Assembly (NCBI GenBank): GCA_903813345.2
Contig: CAIIXF020000099.1
Span: 1-29,088 of the forward strand
Length of the DNA: 29,088 bases
Reading direction: 5' to 3'
Source of the DNA: Owenia fusiformis
Taxonomy: Eukaryota; Annelida; Polychaeta; Sabellida; Oweniidae
Part shown: positions 1 through 10,440 of the stretch, piece by piece
Position numbering within the stretch: the stretch's first letter is position 1
How the letters are laid out: each line of letters opens with the position of its first letter
Notes under the pieces: generated by a model
Told to the model about the DNA's origin: nothing
What the model saw: only the letters and a program-made list of their open reading frames with translations
The model's database searches: none
Position numbers and translations under genes: made by a program

Positions 1-1854
1 CTTTGCTACCTGTTTAAAAGATTTTGAAGCAAATCATTTAAGTGTAGTGTCAGAATCGCAAAAATGAGTTAAAACTATAAATTTGACCTGCATTTTTACC
101 TAGGCATTTTGGTGTCCAAATTTTAAAGCTAGAGAGCATTCGAAGTCCCTTCCTTTTATAGGCTTTCATTACGTAAAGCTGTACTCAGTCTATATCTCGT
201 ATATTACACTCCAAAAAAATCTTTTTTTCCCATTGCCATAACATGGGGCACCAAATTTAGCGATTTATGAGCTTTCAAAACGCCATAACTTCCAAACCAA
301 AAGTCGGATTGAAATTTGGTTTGCAGATTCGGATTCCTGTGAAAATTTTACTCTTAATTCATAACTCAAACGTTAAATTTGGAGAACTTTTCATGTTGAC
401 CTACTTTTCGGACACTATATCTCAAAAGTTGGTCAAAATACTTTCTGACGGCAAAAGGCTAACACCATTAACACACTCTTTGCTACCTGTATACCAAATG
501 TTGAAGCAAATAATTAGAGTGTAGTGTCAGAATCTAAAAAATAAGTTAAAACTATAAATTTGACCTAGATTTTGACCTAGGCATTTTGGTGTCCAAATTT
601 TGAAGCTAGATAGCTTTTGAGGTCCGTTTATTTTATAAGCTTTCATTATGTGAAGCTGTACTCAGTCTATATCTCGTATTTTACACTTCAAAAAAATCTT
701 TTTTCCCATTGCCATAACATGGGGCACACCAAATTTAGCGATTTTTGAGCTTTCAAACCGCCATAACTTCCGAACAAAAAGTCATATTGAAATTTGGTTT
801 GCAGATTCGGATTCCTGAGAAAATTCTACCCTTTATTCATAACTCATACGTTAAATTTGGAGAACCTTTTAGTTTGACCTACTTTTCGGACACCATATCT
901 CAAAAGTGGGTCAAAATACTTTCTGACGGCAAAGGCTAACACTATTAGCACACTCTTTGCTACCTGTCTACAAAATTTGGAAGCAAATCATTGAAGTGTA
1001 GTGTCAGAATCGCAAAAAATAACTTAAAACTATACATTTGACCTAGATTTTGACCTAGGCATTTTAGTGTCCAAATTTTCAAGCTAGATAGCTTTTGAGG
1101 TCCCCTTCTTTTACATGCTTTCATTATGTTAACCTGTATTCAGTCTACATTTAGTATTTTACACTTCGAAAAAATCTTTTTTCCCATTGACTTAACATGG
1201 GGCACCAAATTTAGCGTTTTTTAGCATTCAAAATGTCATAACTTCCGAACATGAAGTCTGATCGAAATTTGGTTTGCAGATTCGGATTCCTGGGAAAATT
1301 CTACAATATTTCATAACTCACACCTTGAATTTGGAGAACTTTTTGTTCTGACCTACTTTTCGGACGCAATATCTCAAAAATGGGTCAAAATACTTTCTGA
1401 CGGCAAAAGGCTAACACTATTAGCACACTCTTTGCTACCTGTATACAAAATTTTGAAGTAAATTATTAAAGTGTAGTGTCAGAATCGTAAAAATAAGGAA
1501 AAACTATGAATTTGACCTAGATTTTGACCTAGGCATTTTGGTGTCCAAATTTTGAAGCTATGTAGCTTTTGAGGTCCCCTTCTTTTATAAGCATTCATTA
1601 TGTTAAGCTGTACTCAGTCTATATCTTGTATTTTACACTTCGAAAAAGTCTTTTTTCCCATTGACTTAACATAGGCACCAAATTTAGCGATTTTTGAGCT
1701 TTCAAAACGCCATAACTTCCAAACCGGAAGTCCGATCCAAATTTGGTTTGCAGATTCGGATTCCTGAGATCATTCTACACTTATTTCATAACTCACATGT
1801 TGAATTTGGAGAGTTTTTTGTTCTGACCTACTTTTCGGACGCAATATCTCAAAA

Positions 1855-2155
1855 TCGGTAAGAGTAATCAAAAAACGATTTGCCTTACGGAATTAGCGTT
1901 TTTTCCAAGGAACATGATGAAAAAAAACCGGAGCGAAAATATTGAAAAACGACTGAGAAAAGTGATGAATTAGTGAAAATCCGAGATTTGACCTAGTTCT
2001 TGACCTATGACCTAGATAAAAATTTGACCTAATTTCCCAGAAAGCCAGATACATTCCCTAGTCAACCATGTAGGTTGGATAAAGTAAGATGTTATAGTTG
2101 GAGAGAAAATCTGTTAGGAGGAAGAAAGAAAGAATGAAGAATAATAATAATAACT
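1855..2155. repeat. Array tail block, copy A
   Basis: After a monomer ending in the variant 'ctcaaaatcggtaagag', the sequence switches to a different ~300-bp block. It contains the run 'cccagaaagccagataca', then 'taggttggataaagtaagat', then a purine-rich end with AAGAAAG and (AAT)n. The same block follows the last monomer at 3776-4062, which shows that monomers plus tail form a larger repeated unit about 1.9 kb apart. Confidence 0.8.
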
Positions 2156-3775
2156 AGACATGTAAATTGAACAAGTTCAATTTAAGACTCCAGATTTAAA
2201 ACTTTTTTGAAGCTGAGTCATCCAAAATACTGTAAGCTGAGCCATTCAGAATAAGCTGAGTCATCTAGAATACAGACATTTAGACAACTCTTAAGTAAGT
2301 TATCTTCGTCTCCATTGGCTTAACATGGGGATATCATAATATCGACTTTTCGAGACTTCAAACAACTATAACTATCTAACCAGAATTTGGGTCGAAATTT
2401 GGTTTGCAGATTCGAATTTCTGAGAAAATTCTACTTTTGTGTTATAACTCATACATTAAATTTTGAGAACTTTTTGTGTTGACCTACTTTCCGGACGCCA
2501 TTCCTCAAAATCGGTAAGAGTAATCAAAAAAGACAGTTACAATAATGAAAGGACTGTCTTTAAGCTACATGATGAAAGAAAGATAAAGGAATGACGACGA
2601 ATAGTGTCAAAGATAATTGACATAACATGGGATATCAAAATACCAATTTTTTAATTTTTCAAAACGCCATTACTTCAAAACCGAGTGTCGGATTGAAATT
2701 TGATTTGCAGATTCGGATTCCTGAGAAAATTCTACCCTTAATTCATAACTCATACGTTAAATTTGGAGAAACTTTCATGTTGACCTACTTTTCGGACACT
2801 ATATCTCAAAAGTGGGTCAAAATACTTTCTGACGGCAAAAGGCTAACACTATCAGCACACTCTTTGCTACCTGTATCCAAAATTTTGAAGCAAATAATTA
2901 AAGTGTAGTGTCAGAATCGCAAGAATAAGTTAAAACTATAAATTTGACCTAGATTTTGACCTAGGCATTTTGGTGTCCAAATTGTGAAGCTAGCTAGCTT
3001 TGGAGGTCCCTTTCTTTTATAGGCTTTCATTATGTAAAGCTGTACTTAGTCTATATCTCGTATTTTACACTTCAAAAAAAACTTTTTCCCATTGCCATAA
3101 CATGGGGCACCAAATTTAGCGATTTTTGAGCTTTCATAACGACATAACTTCCGAACCAAAAGTCGGATTGAAATTTGGATTGCAGATTTGGATTCCTGAG
3201 AAAATTCTACCCTTAATTCATAACTCATACGTAAAATTTGGAGATCTTTTTAGTTTGACCTACTTTTCGGACACCATATCTCACAAGTGGGTCAAAATAC
3301 TTTCTGACGGCAAAAGGCTAACACTATAAGCACACTCTTGGCTACATGTATAAAAAATTTCGAAGAATATAATTAATCTGTAGTGTCAGAATCGCAAAAA
3401 TAAGGAAAAACTTTGAATTTGACCTAGATTTTGACCTAGATTTTGACCTAGGCATTTTGGTGTCCAAATTTTTATGAAAAGAAGGTCTTGTGGTCCCTTT
3501 CTTTTATGGGCTTCCATTATGTTTAGCTGTGCTTAGTCTATATCTCGTATTTTACACTTCAAAAAAATATTTTTTCCCATTGAATTAACATGGCACCAAA
3601 TTTAGCGATTTTTGAATTTTCAAAACGCCATAACTTCTGAACTGGAAGTCAAATCGAAATTTGGTTTTCAGATTCGGAATCCTGAGAAAATTTCCTATAA
3701 GACTGATATCCTGGACATTGGATTCGGAGAACTTTTTTTTGGACCTCGTTTTCGGACACTGATATCTCGAAATCG

Positions 3776-4062
3776 GTTTGAGATACCAAAAAACTAAATC
3801 GACCCTAGGTTTTTTACTTTTTTATGAGGAACACAATGAAAAAAACCTGGATCAAAAATATTGAAGGACGACCGAGATAATGGGAAAAAGTGACAAAGTA
3901 CTGGATTTGACCTAGTTCTTGACCTTTGACCTAGATGAAAATTTGACCTAATTTCCCAGAAAGCCAGATACATTCCCTAGTTAACCATGTAGGTTGGATT
4001 AAGTAAGATGTTATAGTTGGAGAGAAAATCTGTTAGGAGGAAGAAAGAATAATAATAATAAG
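3776..4062. repeat. Array tail block, copy B
   Basis: This is the second copy of the block at 1855-2155. The best-conserved part starts at 'cccagaaagccagataca' near 3954 and continues through 'ctgttaggaggaagaaagaa' to an (AAT)n end. The first ~150 bases are more diverged from copy A than the last ~110. It closes the satellite array and is followed directly by the 51-bp hairpin duplication. Confidence 0.8.
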
Positions 4063-4158
4063 AAAACAGGCAAAAACAATAGACTCCAGATTTTCAATCT
4101 GGAGTCTAATAAGAAAACAGGCAAAAACAATAGACTCCAGATTTTCAATCTGGAGTCT
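4057..4158. repeat. Two 51-bp direct repeats, each with a perfect hairpin
   Basis: Units 4057-4107 and 4108-4158 appear identical. Each ends in a 12-bp perfect inverted repeat with a 3-base loop: AGACTCCAGATT / ttc / AATCTGGAGTCT, at 4081-4107 and 4132-4158. A single arm of the same motif (agactccagattt) occurs near 2185 after tail copy A. The hairpin ends in CTAA, loosely like a Helitron 3' end, but Helitron hairpins normally sit about 10 bases before CTRR, so that reading is weak. Confidence 0.85.
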
Positions 4159-5900
4159 AATAATCAACAAAGGACGACGAATAACCTGAGGGAAATATAG
4201 ATCTTACCGAGGGCCCAAATGGTCCGAAGTAAGATATTATTTTTCCCCGATATATATTCCCTATATTCAAAACCAAGCATCACATAGCTAATTTGTTATA
4301 CAGTTTTGAACCTTTTCTTTGGAGGACACTTTTTACTAAATTTTTAAGCAGGGAGACATGGAATACCTCTATATATTTTAAGTCACATTGTATCTAATTG
4401 ACCAATGAGAGAACGAGTATTACGGCATGGAAATAAATATATATATGTCCTAACCCCTCGGAATATCAATTCAGGTATAAATTATGTAGTTCACCTTACA
4501 GAACAGTACTCTCAATTTACTGGGCCAATTGTTTTACGGTACTGTTATTTGCCAATTCTTTATTCAGCCACAAATATTTCAATCATCAGAACATGTGTAT
4601 TTAAATTTATATTGCATTATATTATATTATATTATATCATATTTTATCATATCATATTATATTAGAACATCACTACAATTATTTTTATTCAAGTGCTTTT
4701 ATTTACATTAATTTCATATATCTTAAGTATATTTACAATAAATTATGCATTATGTCATCATCTAAATACAAGCCAAAAGTTCACTGGCCGATTTAAATTG
4801 ATATTCAGACATACATAGTCAGAGAAACTGACATCATTTTAAACCACTTTTGTTCGTTGACACGTCTGTCTCAGTTCGTTTTACATCCTTAAATGTGTCT
4901 GTGTGTTTGAAATAACGGATTGCCTTGTATAAAGATCTACTGAAAGATACTTTTTGCATGATGAACACAATTTTGAACTCAATGTCATGAATACAGTTAA
5001 CCCCCTATACTAGACTCTCTCTTAACACCTAAATTGAATGATGATTATTTCAGTTTAAAGATTCTTGAGACAGTATCTTATACGAGGTTTGTACATAGTT
5101 CTCATATGTATCTCTTATTTCTTTATTTTTCGATATATTCTAATGAAATGGATTTTGTTGGATTAACAGGACTTTGCATGCTGCACTTGATATGGAAAAC
5201 TCAATAGAATCTATCGAAATACAAATAATTGAGAGAGATATCAGAACTTACTGATCACCCTTTTTATATTTTCGAATATAGTTTACATTCAATTCTGTGT
5301 GCAGTTAATATCTAGGAGTACGTGTATACATCGCCTCTCTAGTATCATGTCCAGTTGTGGTTTCAGTTTTTAAATATTTTCAGATATCTACATAAAAGTG
5401 TCATAATATAGTATAAAATACATAATATACATTCAACAGTACTTCGGTATTATACATATAATATACCATATTGCACATATGGATACGAACACTCTATTAA
5501 TTGGTAGTATAGATGTATTAATATCTGAAAATGTATATTCATAATTTAGTATCATAATAATAATATTAATAAATGAACACAAAAATATAGCAACGGTCCA
5601 GGTGCTGGATTTGACATATTTGATTATTTTCTGCAGTTACTGAGTTGCGTGCGCAGATAACTAAACAAACCATTTACATTTTAATATTATGAGACTACTA
5701 TGAGCAAAAGATACGGTCGTACCATAAAACACTACTCTGTGTTGTATTGCATATTTCCTTTGCCTTTCGTATTTGAGAATAAAGAAAGCATATAAAAAAT
5801 CATGTTGGTATATACTGTATCTTAATGTAATTTGATTGTTCATGTCCCTCGTAAGATCAATTCACAAAAGCTAATTTCAACGTTGTCCATGACTTTCACA
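4159..5900. other. AT-rich intergenic stretch, no gene seen
   Basis: Short open frames here are AT-driven and resemble no family. A low-complexity run of TATTA/TATCA repeats lies at 4612-4664. I looked on the minus strand for the missing last exon of the transporter at 6442-9322 and did not recognise one. Confidence 0.6.
4612..4664. repeat. (TATTA)n/(TATCA)n microsatellite
   Basis: The run is made almost entirely of tatta and tatca pentamers. It generates the spurious 'ILYYIIFYHIILY' type translation in this interval. Confidence 0.8.
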
Positions 5901-5901
5901 G

Positions 5902-6181
5902 TACCCAAACCTCCAAGTCAGAACCTACACTGATCAAGGAAAGAAATACAAACTCTGCATTGTCTATGATACAAAACCAGCATTTAAAAAAGTTTTATCA
6001 AGACCCTGGTGCTATGTTTCCCATGCTACTGCATCTATATAAATCTGGATCCATCCAAGATGGCCGCTTAGATGCTTTCAACCGACGCTTGTTACGCCAT
6101 CTTTTGAGTAGAATGTCAGTTGCGAGAATAGCGCCCGAGATACAAGCACATATACTCGCAAATATATATGCTACTTTGTAA
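5902..6181 (+). CDS. Probable terminal exon of an unidentified gene
   Basis: An open frame runs from at least 5855 to a TAA at 6179-6181. A plausible 3' splice site, 'catgactttcacag', ends at 5901 and would start the exon in phase 2; an internal ATG lies at 5966. The translation looks protein-like rather than AT noise: a basic, helix-forming C-terminus with 'LDAFNRRLLRHLLSRM' followed by 'APEIQAHILANIYATL'. An AATAAA at 6310-6315 lies about 130 bases after the stop, consistent with a last exon and short 3' UTR. I do not recognise the family. No upstream exon was found, the region before it being AT-rich spacer and satellite. It converges tail to tail with the transporter on the other strand. 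It might also be a chance frame. Confidence 0.45.
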
Positions 6182-6309
6182 GTTCCAAAGTAATCAGTCA
6201 GAAATCCTGAAAATAGATATTAAGAGTTCAGTTAGAGATCGTTTGTAAGTTCATAGGAGTGATACTACAGTGTTTATGTATAATTGTACATATGCCAATC
6301 CATTATCAG

Positions 6310-6315
6310 AATAAA
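6310..6315 (+). promoter_or_regulatory. Candidate poly(A) signal AATAAA
   Basis: AATAAA lies 129 bases downstream of the stop codon of the plus-strand terminal exon. Confidence 0.45.
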
Positions 6316-6441
6316 AATTACAATGTATTAACTCAAAAAGTTAAAATATGATTGATTTATGAAAATCTTTTTTTGGGGGGGATTTACAGGGCGTTGCTAG
6401 CAACTTGACTGTAAGAGTTAGGGAATTCAATGTTTTATTAC

Positions 6442-7413
6442 CTGCAATCGGTGATCCGATGACCCCTCCTACACCAAAGAATAGTGAAGAAAGACCGAGT
6501 GAGCTTGCCAAACGATCAATACCCAGCAAATCGGAGGCAATAACAGCCCTTTGCGCTAACACAGTTCCACTAGATATACCTATCACTGCACATAATGGCG
6601 CAAAGTGAATAAAGTCTTTCATAAAAATGCAAAGAAAGTATAGAATTCCTGTTAAAAGTATATTAGCGTTGTAGAACCTTGTTCTATTTTGTCTTATAAA
6701 CGGTATATCGAAAATGAATCCAACGAGAATCCTCCCAATTCCATCGCTAGCCCCAATTGTGGCAACCAGAAGCGCCCTCTGGCTTTCGTCTACACCTTGT
6801 TCTCGAGCTAGAGCCGGTAAGTATATCAATGCTGGACCTAGAGCCAGCATTGCAAACAAGTTCGAAAATCCGAATACAAGAAACACTGGCTCTTTCAGAA
6901 GACTTAAATCAAGGAGAGATTTACATTCTGCCATATTTGGACATCTACAACTTTCCTTTATTGTCTCGCGTGATACAACTGATATCGACCGTTTTGTTCT
7001 TCGTTCATGATGTGTTTTCTTTGGTTCAATGTCGACCCTTTCTAATGTTTCATCAATGGAACTAAATGCAATAGCATTCTTTTCTAGATCGTCTAGATCC
7101 ATTACGGACGTTGCGACACTTTTGAATTTATTAATATCCGATTCATCTGAAGCAGCCGACTTCACCCCACCGTTGTACTCCACAGGCCTGTAGAGGGCAC
7201 CACAAACACATGCATTGAGAAATATCCCCGCTAATATTATCATTGTTCCAGTTAAGGCATACTTATGTATGAGGAAGTCTATAAGAAGTGGAAGTACGAA
7301 GGAACCTACACCAGAACCAGCGCTTGCCAACCCCGTAGCCAAAGCCTTCTTGGTGTGGAAATATTGGCTAACTATTACGTAACTTGGGATTAAACACAAC
7401 GCTGATCCCAAAC
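6442..7413 (-). CDS. Transporter exon 3 (TM4-TM11), 972 bases
   Basis: The acceptor is ttctatttccag|GTTTGG and the donor ATTGCAG|gtaata. It holds 324 codons, phase 1 to phase 1. The loop between TM6 and TM7 has a basic 'KKTHHERRTKRS' patch and a Cys cluster, CRCPNMAEC. The exon ends inside the conserved 'GSPIAG' turn that precedes TM12 in this family. Confidence 0.9.
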
Positions 7414-9322
7414 CTGGAAATAGAAGTCATAAATGTTCTTGTTATCGAGAATGAGATTTGAAATATGTAACAGAAAGGGCAACGTTATAAATAATCCAGT
7501 GCAACAAGCACAATACTGTACATGTGGCAGATAGATAAAATGGTGGAAGGTGAAAAGTAAATTACGTATACTCAAGATTCCCAACATTTCACTCACCAAT
7601 TTCCCTTGAAGCAACAAAGTAATTTTGAAACGGTGTAGAGATAAAAAATATATTTGAGAACCAATGATCATTCTATGCTTTTACTAATATTAAAGTAGAA
7701 ATATGCGAAACTTCAAAAAATATTTGATTGGAGATCGTGAATCCTCTTAGACTTTATATCTAAAATGGTTAGTGGGAAAGGGACAGATTTATACTTCTGA
7801 TTCTAGCTTCATCTAACTTAAAGGAATATGATGGATATGATCAGATGTTGAGATTTAGTCATCTGAAAATGCTTTTTGATCAAAAAGAACATAACTATGA
7901 TGTAACTAGACGAAATATAAATATGACGCTCAATTTAGCTTAAAAATTTAGGTAAAAATCCTGGGTTTAAATGAAAATACTAAATATATTCACAACAGAA
8001 TGGGACATTTATAAAGGGTCTTACCGTATATAAACCCATAACCAAGATATATTTGAGGAAGCGATGTAGCGTATGCGCTGATGATGAAACCAATACATAG
8101 GAATACCCCACCAACCATCACAATTGGCCTGACGGAGAATCTGTTGATTAAGATACTTGCAAGTGGACCTGAAATGGAAATAAAGCGTATTGGGTCGTAA
8201 ATAAAGTTGATGAGCCCTATACATACTTGTATATAGGCAATTCTAAGTCCCAGGAGGTTAAAGACCTTAACAGATAAAAATTTATACAATAAGTCTTGTA
8301 TCTACGTAGAAAGCACATTTTCCACAAATGCATTCTGTAAAGTTTTAAAGAGATTGTTTATTACTTTACAGATCTGGGAACAAACCTGCTGAGACAAGAA
8401 CCAGGATATTCAAACATTTTAACAGATCATGGTGGGGTCAAATAACTAGGCTTACGAGGCCACTAGATCATGACAAATGTACTTAGACGCCCTCAGTTCG
8501 TCGTGATACTTAAATTGGAATGTGGTTATGGCGACGCACATATAGCAAGCCATATATACATATCACAATAAGCTTTATAGCTTTAATAAATCATTACAAA
8601 CAGCTGAAACTGCTTTTAGAATAGAACTGCTGACTGTAATTGTGACAGTCACGCCTTCAGATAGCTTCACTTTAAACAATATCCGCAAGTGAACACCTGG
8701 AAATTGACAAGGGCAAAACATCTCCAGGTACAATTTTAAAGGGGCCCGACAAATAAGAATGAGGTCCATTTTGCCAAAAAGACAGAACTAGTACTGCAGT
8801 TAAATGCATGTGCATGAAAATGATTTAGAACTACTCACTGAGCAAAAAACTGTTGGAATTGCCAAGAGATCCAACCCATGATGTATCCGCAGCAGAAGCC
8901 CCGAATTTGTCAAGTAACTGGATATAAACAATTCCAAACGCTTTACACATTCCTCCAAGAATGAAATTAATTCCTGCGCACCCGAGGACGCACATCCATC
9001 CCCAACCTCCGTCTGGTGCTTCATTTGCAAGTTCTTCGTGGATAGTTCCAACAGCACTGACCTGTCTCGATGCGTTAGCTCCAACGCCATTTCGAGTAAT
9101 TGGATAATCTATTTCAATGAGACTATCGTTAGCTTTGTCACTATCTGAGTCGCTGTCGTATACCTGAGTATGTATAGGTCTGCTTGTAGCCGAATGGACA
9201 GCGGGTATCTTGTCTCTAGCCTCATATTCGACCTCCAATTCTTCCATATTAGCATAATCATGTTTTAACGTCTCTTCATCGTCGATTGAACTTTCATCTA
9301 AGCCTGTTGCATATTCCCCCAT
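6442..9322 (-). CDS. Monocarboxylate transporter-like protein (SLC16 family), 3' incomplete
   Basis: Exons: 9322-8839 (ATG at 9322-9320, Kozak A at -3 and G at +4), 8168-8025 and 7413-6442. All junctions are phase 1 with GT-AG ends, giving 533 complete codons. The first 103 residues are acidic and presumably cytosolic, with a DSDSDSD run. The family signature PDGGWGW follows at residues 103-109, then TM1. A lysine at about residue 127 aligns with the substrate/proton lysine (K38) of human MCT1. TM2-TM3 lie in exon 2. Exon 3 holds TM4-TM6 with 'ALATGLASAGSGVG', a long hydrophilic loop, and TM7-TM11 with 'SDGIGRILVGF', whose Asp433/Arg437 match the conserved DxxxR of TM8. The family predicts 12 helices and H+-linked export or import of monocarboxylates at the plasma membrane. 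The last exon (TM12 and tail) was not found; reading through the donor at 6441 gives only about 32 unrelated codons. Confidence 0.92.
8025..8168 (-). CDS. Transporter exon 2 (TM2-TM3), 144 bases
   Basis: The acceptor is tttccatttcag|GTCC and the donor TATACG|gtaaga. The length is a multiple of three and both ends are phase 1. It encodes the rest of TM2 and TM3, including 'GGVFLCIGFIISAYAT'. The flanking introns are 8169-8838 and 7414-8024, in which I see nothing further. Confidence 0.9.
8839..9322 (-). CDS. Transporter exon: acidic N-tail and first helices
   Basis: The frame is open upstream to a TAG at 9430-9428, with no earlier in-frame ATG, which favours the ATG at 9322. The donor is CTCA|gtgagt at 8839/8838, splitting a serine codon completed by the next exon (A|GT). 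The join yields a continuous TM2 segment ending in 'SPLASILINRF', which confirms it. The 5' UTR and promoter were not located. Confidence 0.88.
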
Positions 9323-9429
9323 TCTTAACGGTTGAATGATAGGTTCTGCTGACGTTGATGACCTTATGTTTGGGTGAGCTATGAGGGTGTAAGGTAACAC
9401 ACCTTCTATTCTGGCCAATACAGTTGTCT

Positions 9430-10078
9430 AGTTTCACCTGTTGTTTGGTTGAATTATATTTGAAATATCCGCCTCTGGAGGCTGAATTACATTCCTTGGA
9501 AGTATTTCGAAATCAGATACACAGACGATTTATCTGTTTTATTAAGAGCTGAGTTCGCTATAAAATAGAAATGAAAACAAATTATAGTAATTCAACACGC
9601 CCACGTATACATTTAATAAATTAACCTCTCTTTGAAGAAAGGTATGTCGACATAGAAAAATATAATTGAAACAGACCCTACTGGGAAGTCAGCCAAAGTA
9701 CGATAACTCGAGCAGGAATGCATTACAAGAAAATAAAAAACAGTTGTTGAAGACATCAATTAGAACATTACTTAATACAAAACTTCTACACTAAAGTTCA
9801 AGTGCATAACACAGCTAAAATACATACAAACAATAACAATAATAAACACAAGTTTAAACAATAATTAACAGGGTTGTCAGCGAATTAAAGTAAGGTAACC
9901 TTTCATGAGAATTTACCTATACCACCATAAAGTTACATACATCATCGGGTAGCATTTTAGCACTTAAAGCAACTTCAAAGTCTTGGTTTATGTGACATTT
10001 GACTTTTCTAAGTCAACATTGAAAATTAATGATGACTGTGGAATCCAGCTACCACGAATTAACCATGCTTCCCTAATA
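9430..10078. other. Intergenic stretch upstream of the transporter, nothing recognised
   Basis: This interval should hold the transporter's 5' UTR or an upstream non-coding exon. I see no convincing promoter motif, coding exon or repeat. Confidence 0.4.
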
Positions 10079-10440
10079 TGATCAAAAGACCTCATAATCC
10101 TGAGTGAATGCTTGCAATATACCCTTACTGTTGAAATATGATATATAACTGTCATGGTCTTGTAAGTGAATGTTTTCATGTATATTTACTGCACTAAAAT
10201 ATGCTCTAAGTAAACGATTTCATAATTACCTGTATCTCCGTTTATCAAGTACCAATACTGTTAAAATGTGATCTAAAACTATTTGTAAATTTACGTTTGG
10301 CAAATAATATTAAGCCTACTCTTAAACGGTGATCTAAAACTGTCGTGGTATTGTAAGTATACACGTTCACGTAATGTTACTATTAAAGATGATCTAAAGC
10401 CCTCATCACTCTCGTAAATGTACGAACTTTGAAATTGACT
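10079..10440. repeat. Degenerate ~62-bp tandem repeat, about six copies
   Basis: The landmark TGAT(C/A)(T/A)(A)AAA(C/G) recurs at about 10079, 10138, 10268, 10331 and 10389, with a weaker copy near 10201. The later copies share 'gatctaaaact', then '(t)tgtaa(g/a)t', then 'tact(g/c/a)tta(a/g)a'. Copies are strongly diverged, so copy number is approximate. Confidence 0.55.

Larger units (their letters stand above)
1..4062. repeat. Satellite-like array of ~476-bp monomers
   Basis: The landmark 'cattg(c/a)c(a/t)taacatgggg' recurs at about 231, 707, 1185, 1659, 2313, 2615, 3090 and 3578, giving spacings of 476, 478, 474, 654, 302, 475 and 488. Each full monomer also carries 'ttgacctagattttgaccta', 'ggcattttggtgtccaaatt' and 'cacactctttgctacctgta'. 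Open frames of 60-93 codons recur inside the monomers, but copies differ mainly at replacement sites and one copy loses frame by a single-base deletion near 933, so I do not call them genes. The array begins before position 1. No transposase or reverse transcriptase is visible. It could be a satellite or the internal repeat of an unknown mobile element. Confidence 0.9.

Noticed and set aside
267-3329. Recurring 60-93 codon frames (LKFGLQIRIPEKILP type) as a small tandem gene family
   Set aside because: They lie at the same place in each satellite monomer, differ mostly by amino-acid-changing substitutions, use non-ATG starts in several copies and lose frame in others.
4081-4158. Helitron 3' end
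   Set aside because: The hairpin is followed by CTAA with no spacer and no 5' TC end or rolling-circle protein is seen.
6375-6441. 33-base intron followed by a short alternative transporter C-terminus
   Set aside because: It is below normal intron size and the resulting residues do not resemble TM12.
6405-7065. Plus-strand frames opposite the transporter
   Set aside because: They are antisense shadows of the well-supported exon 3.
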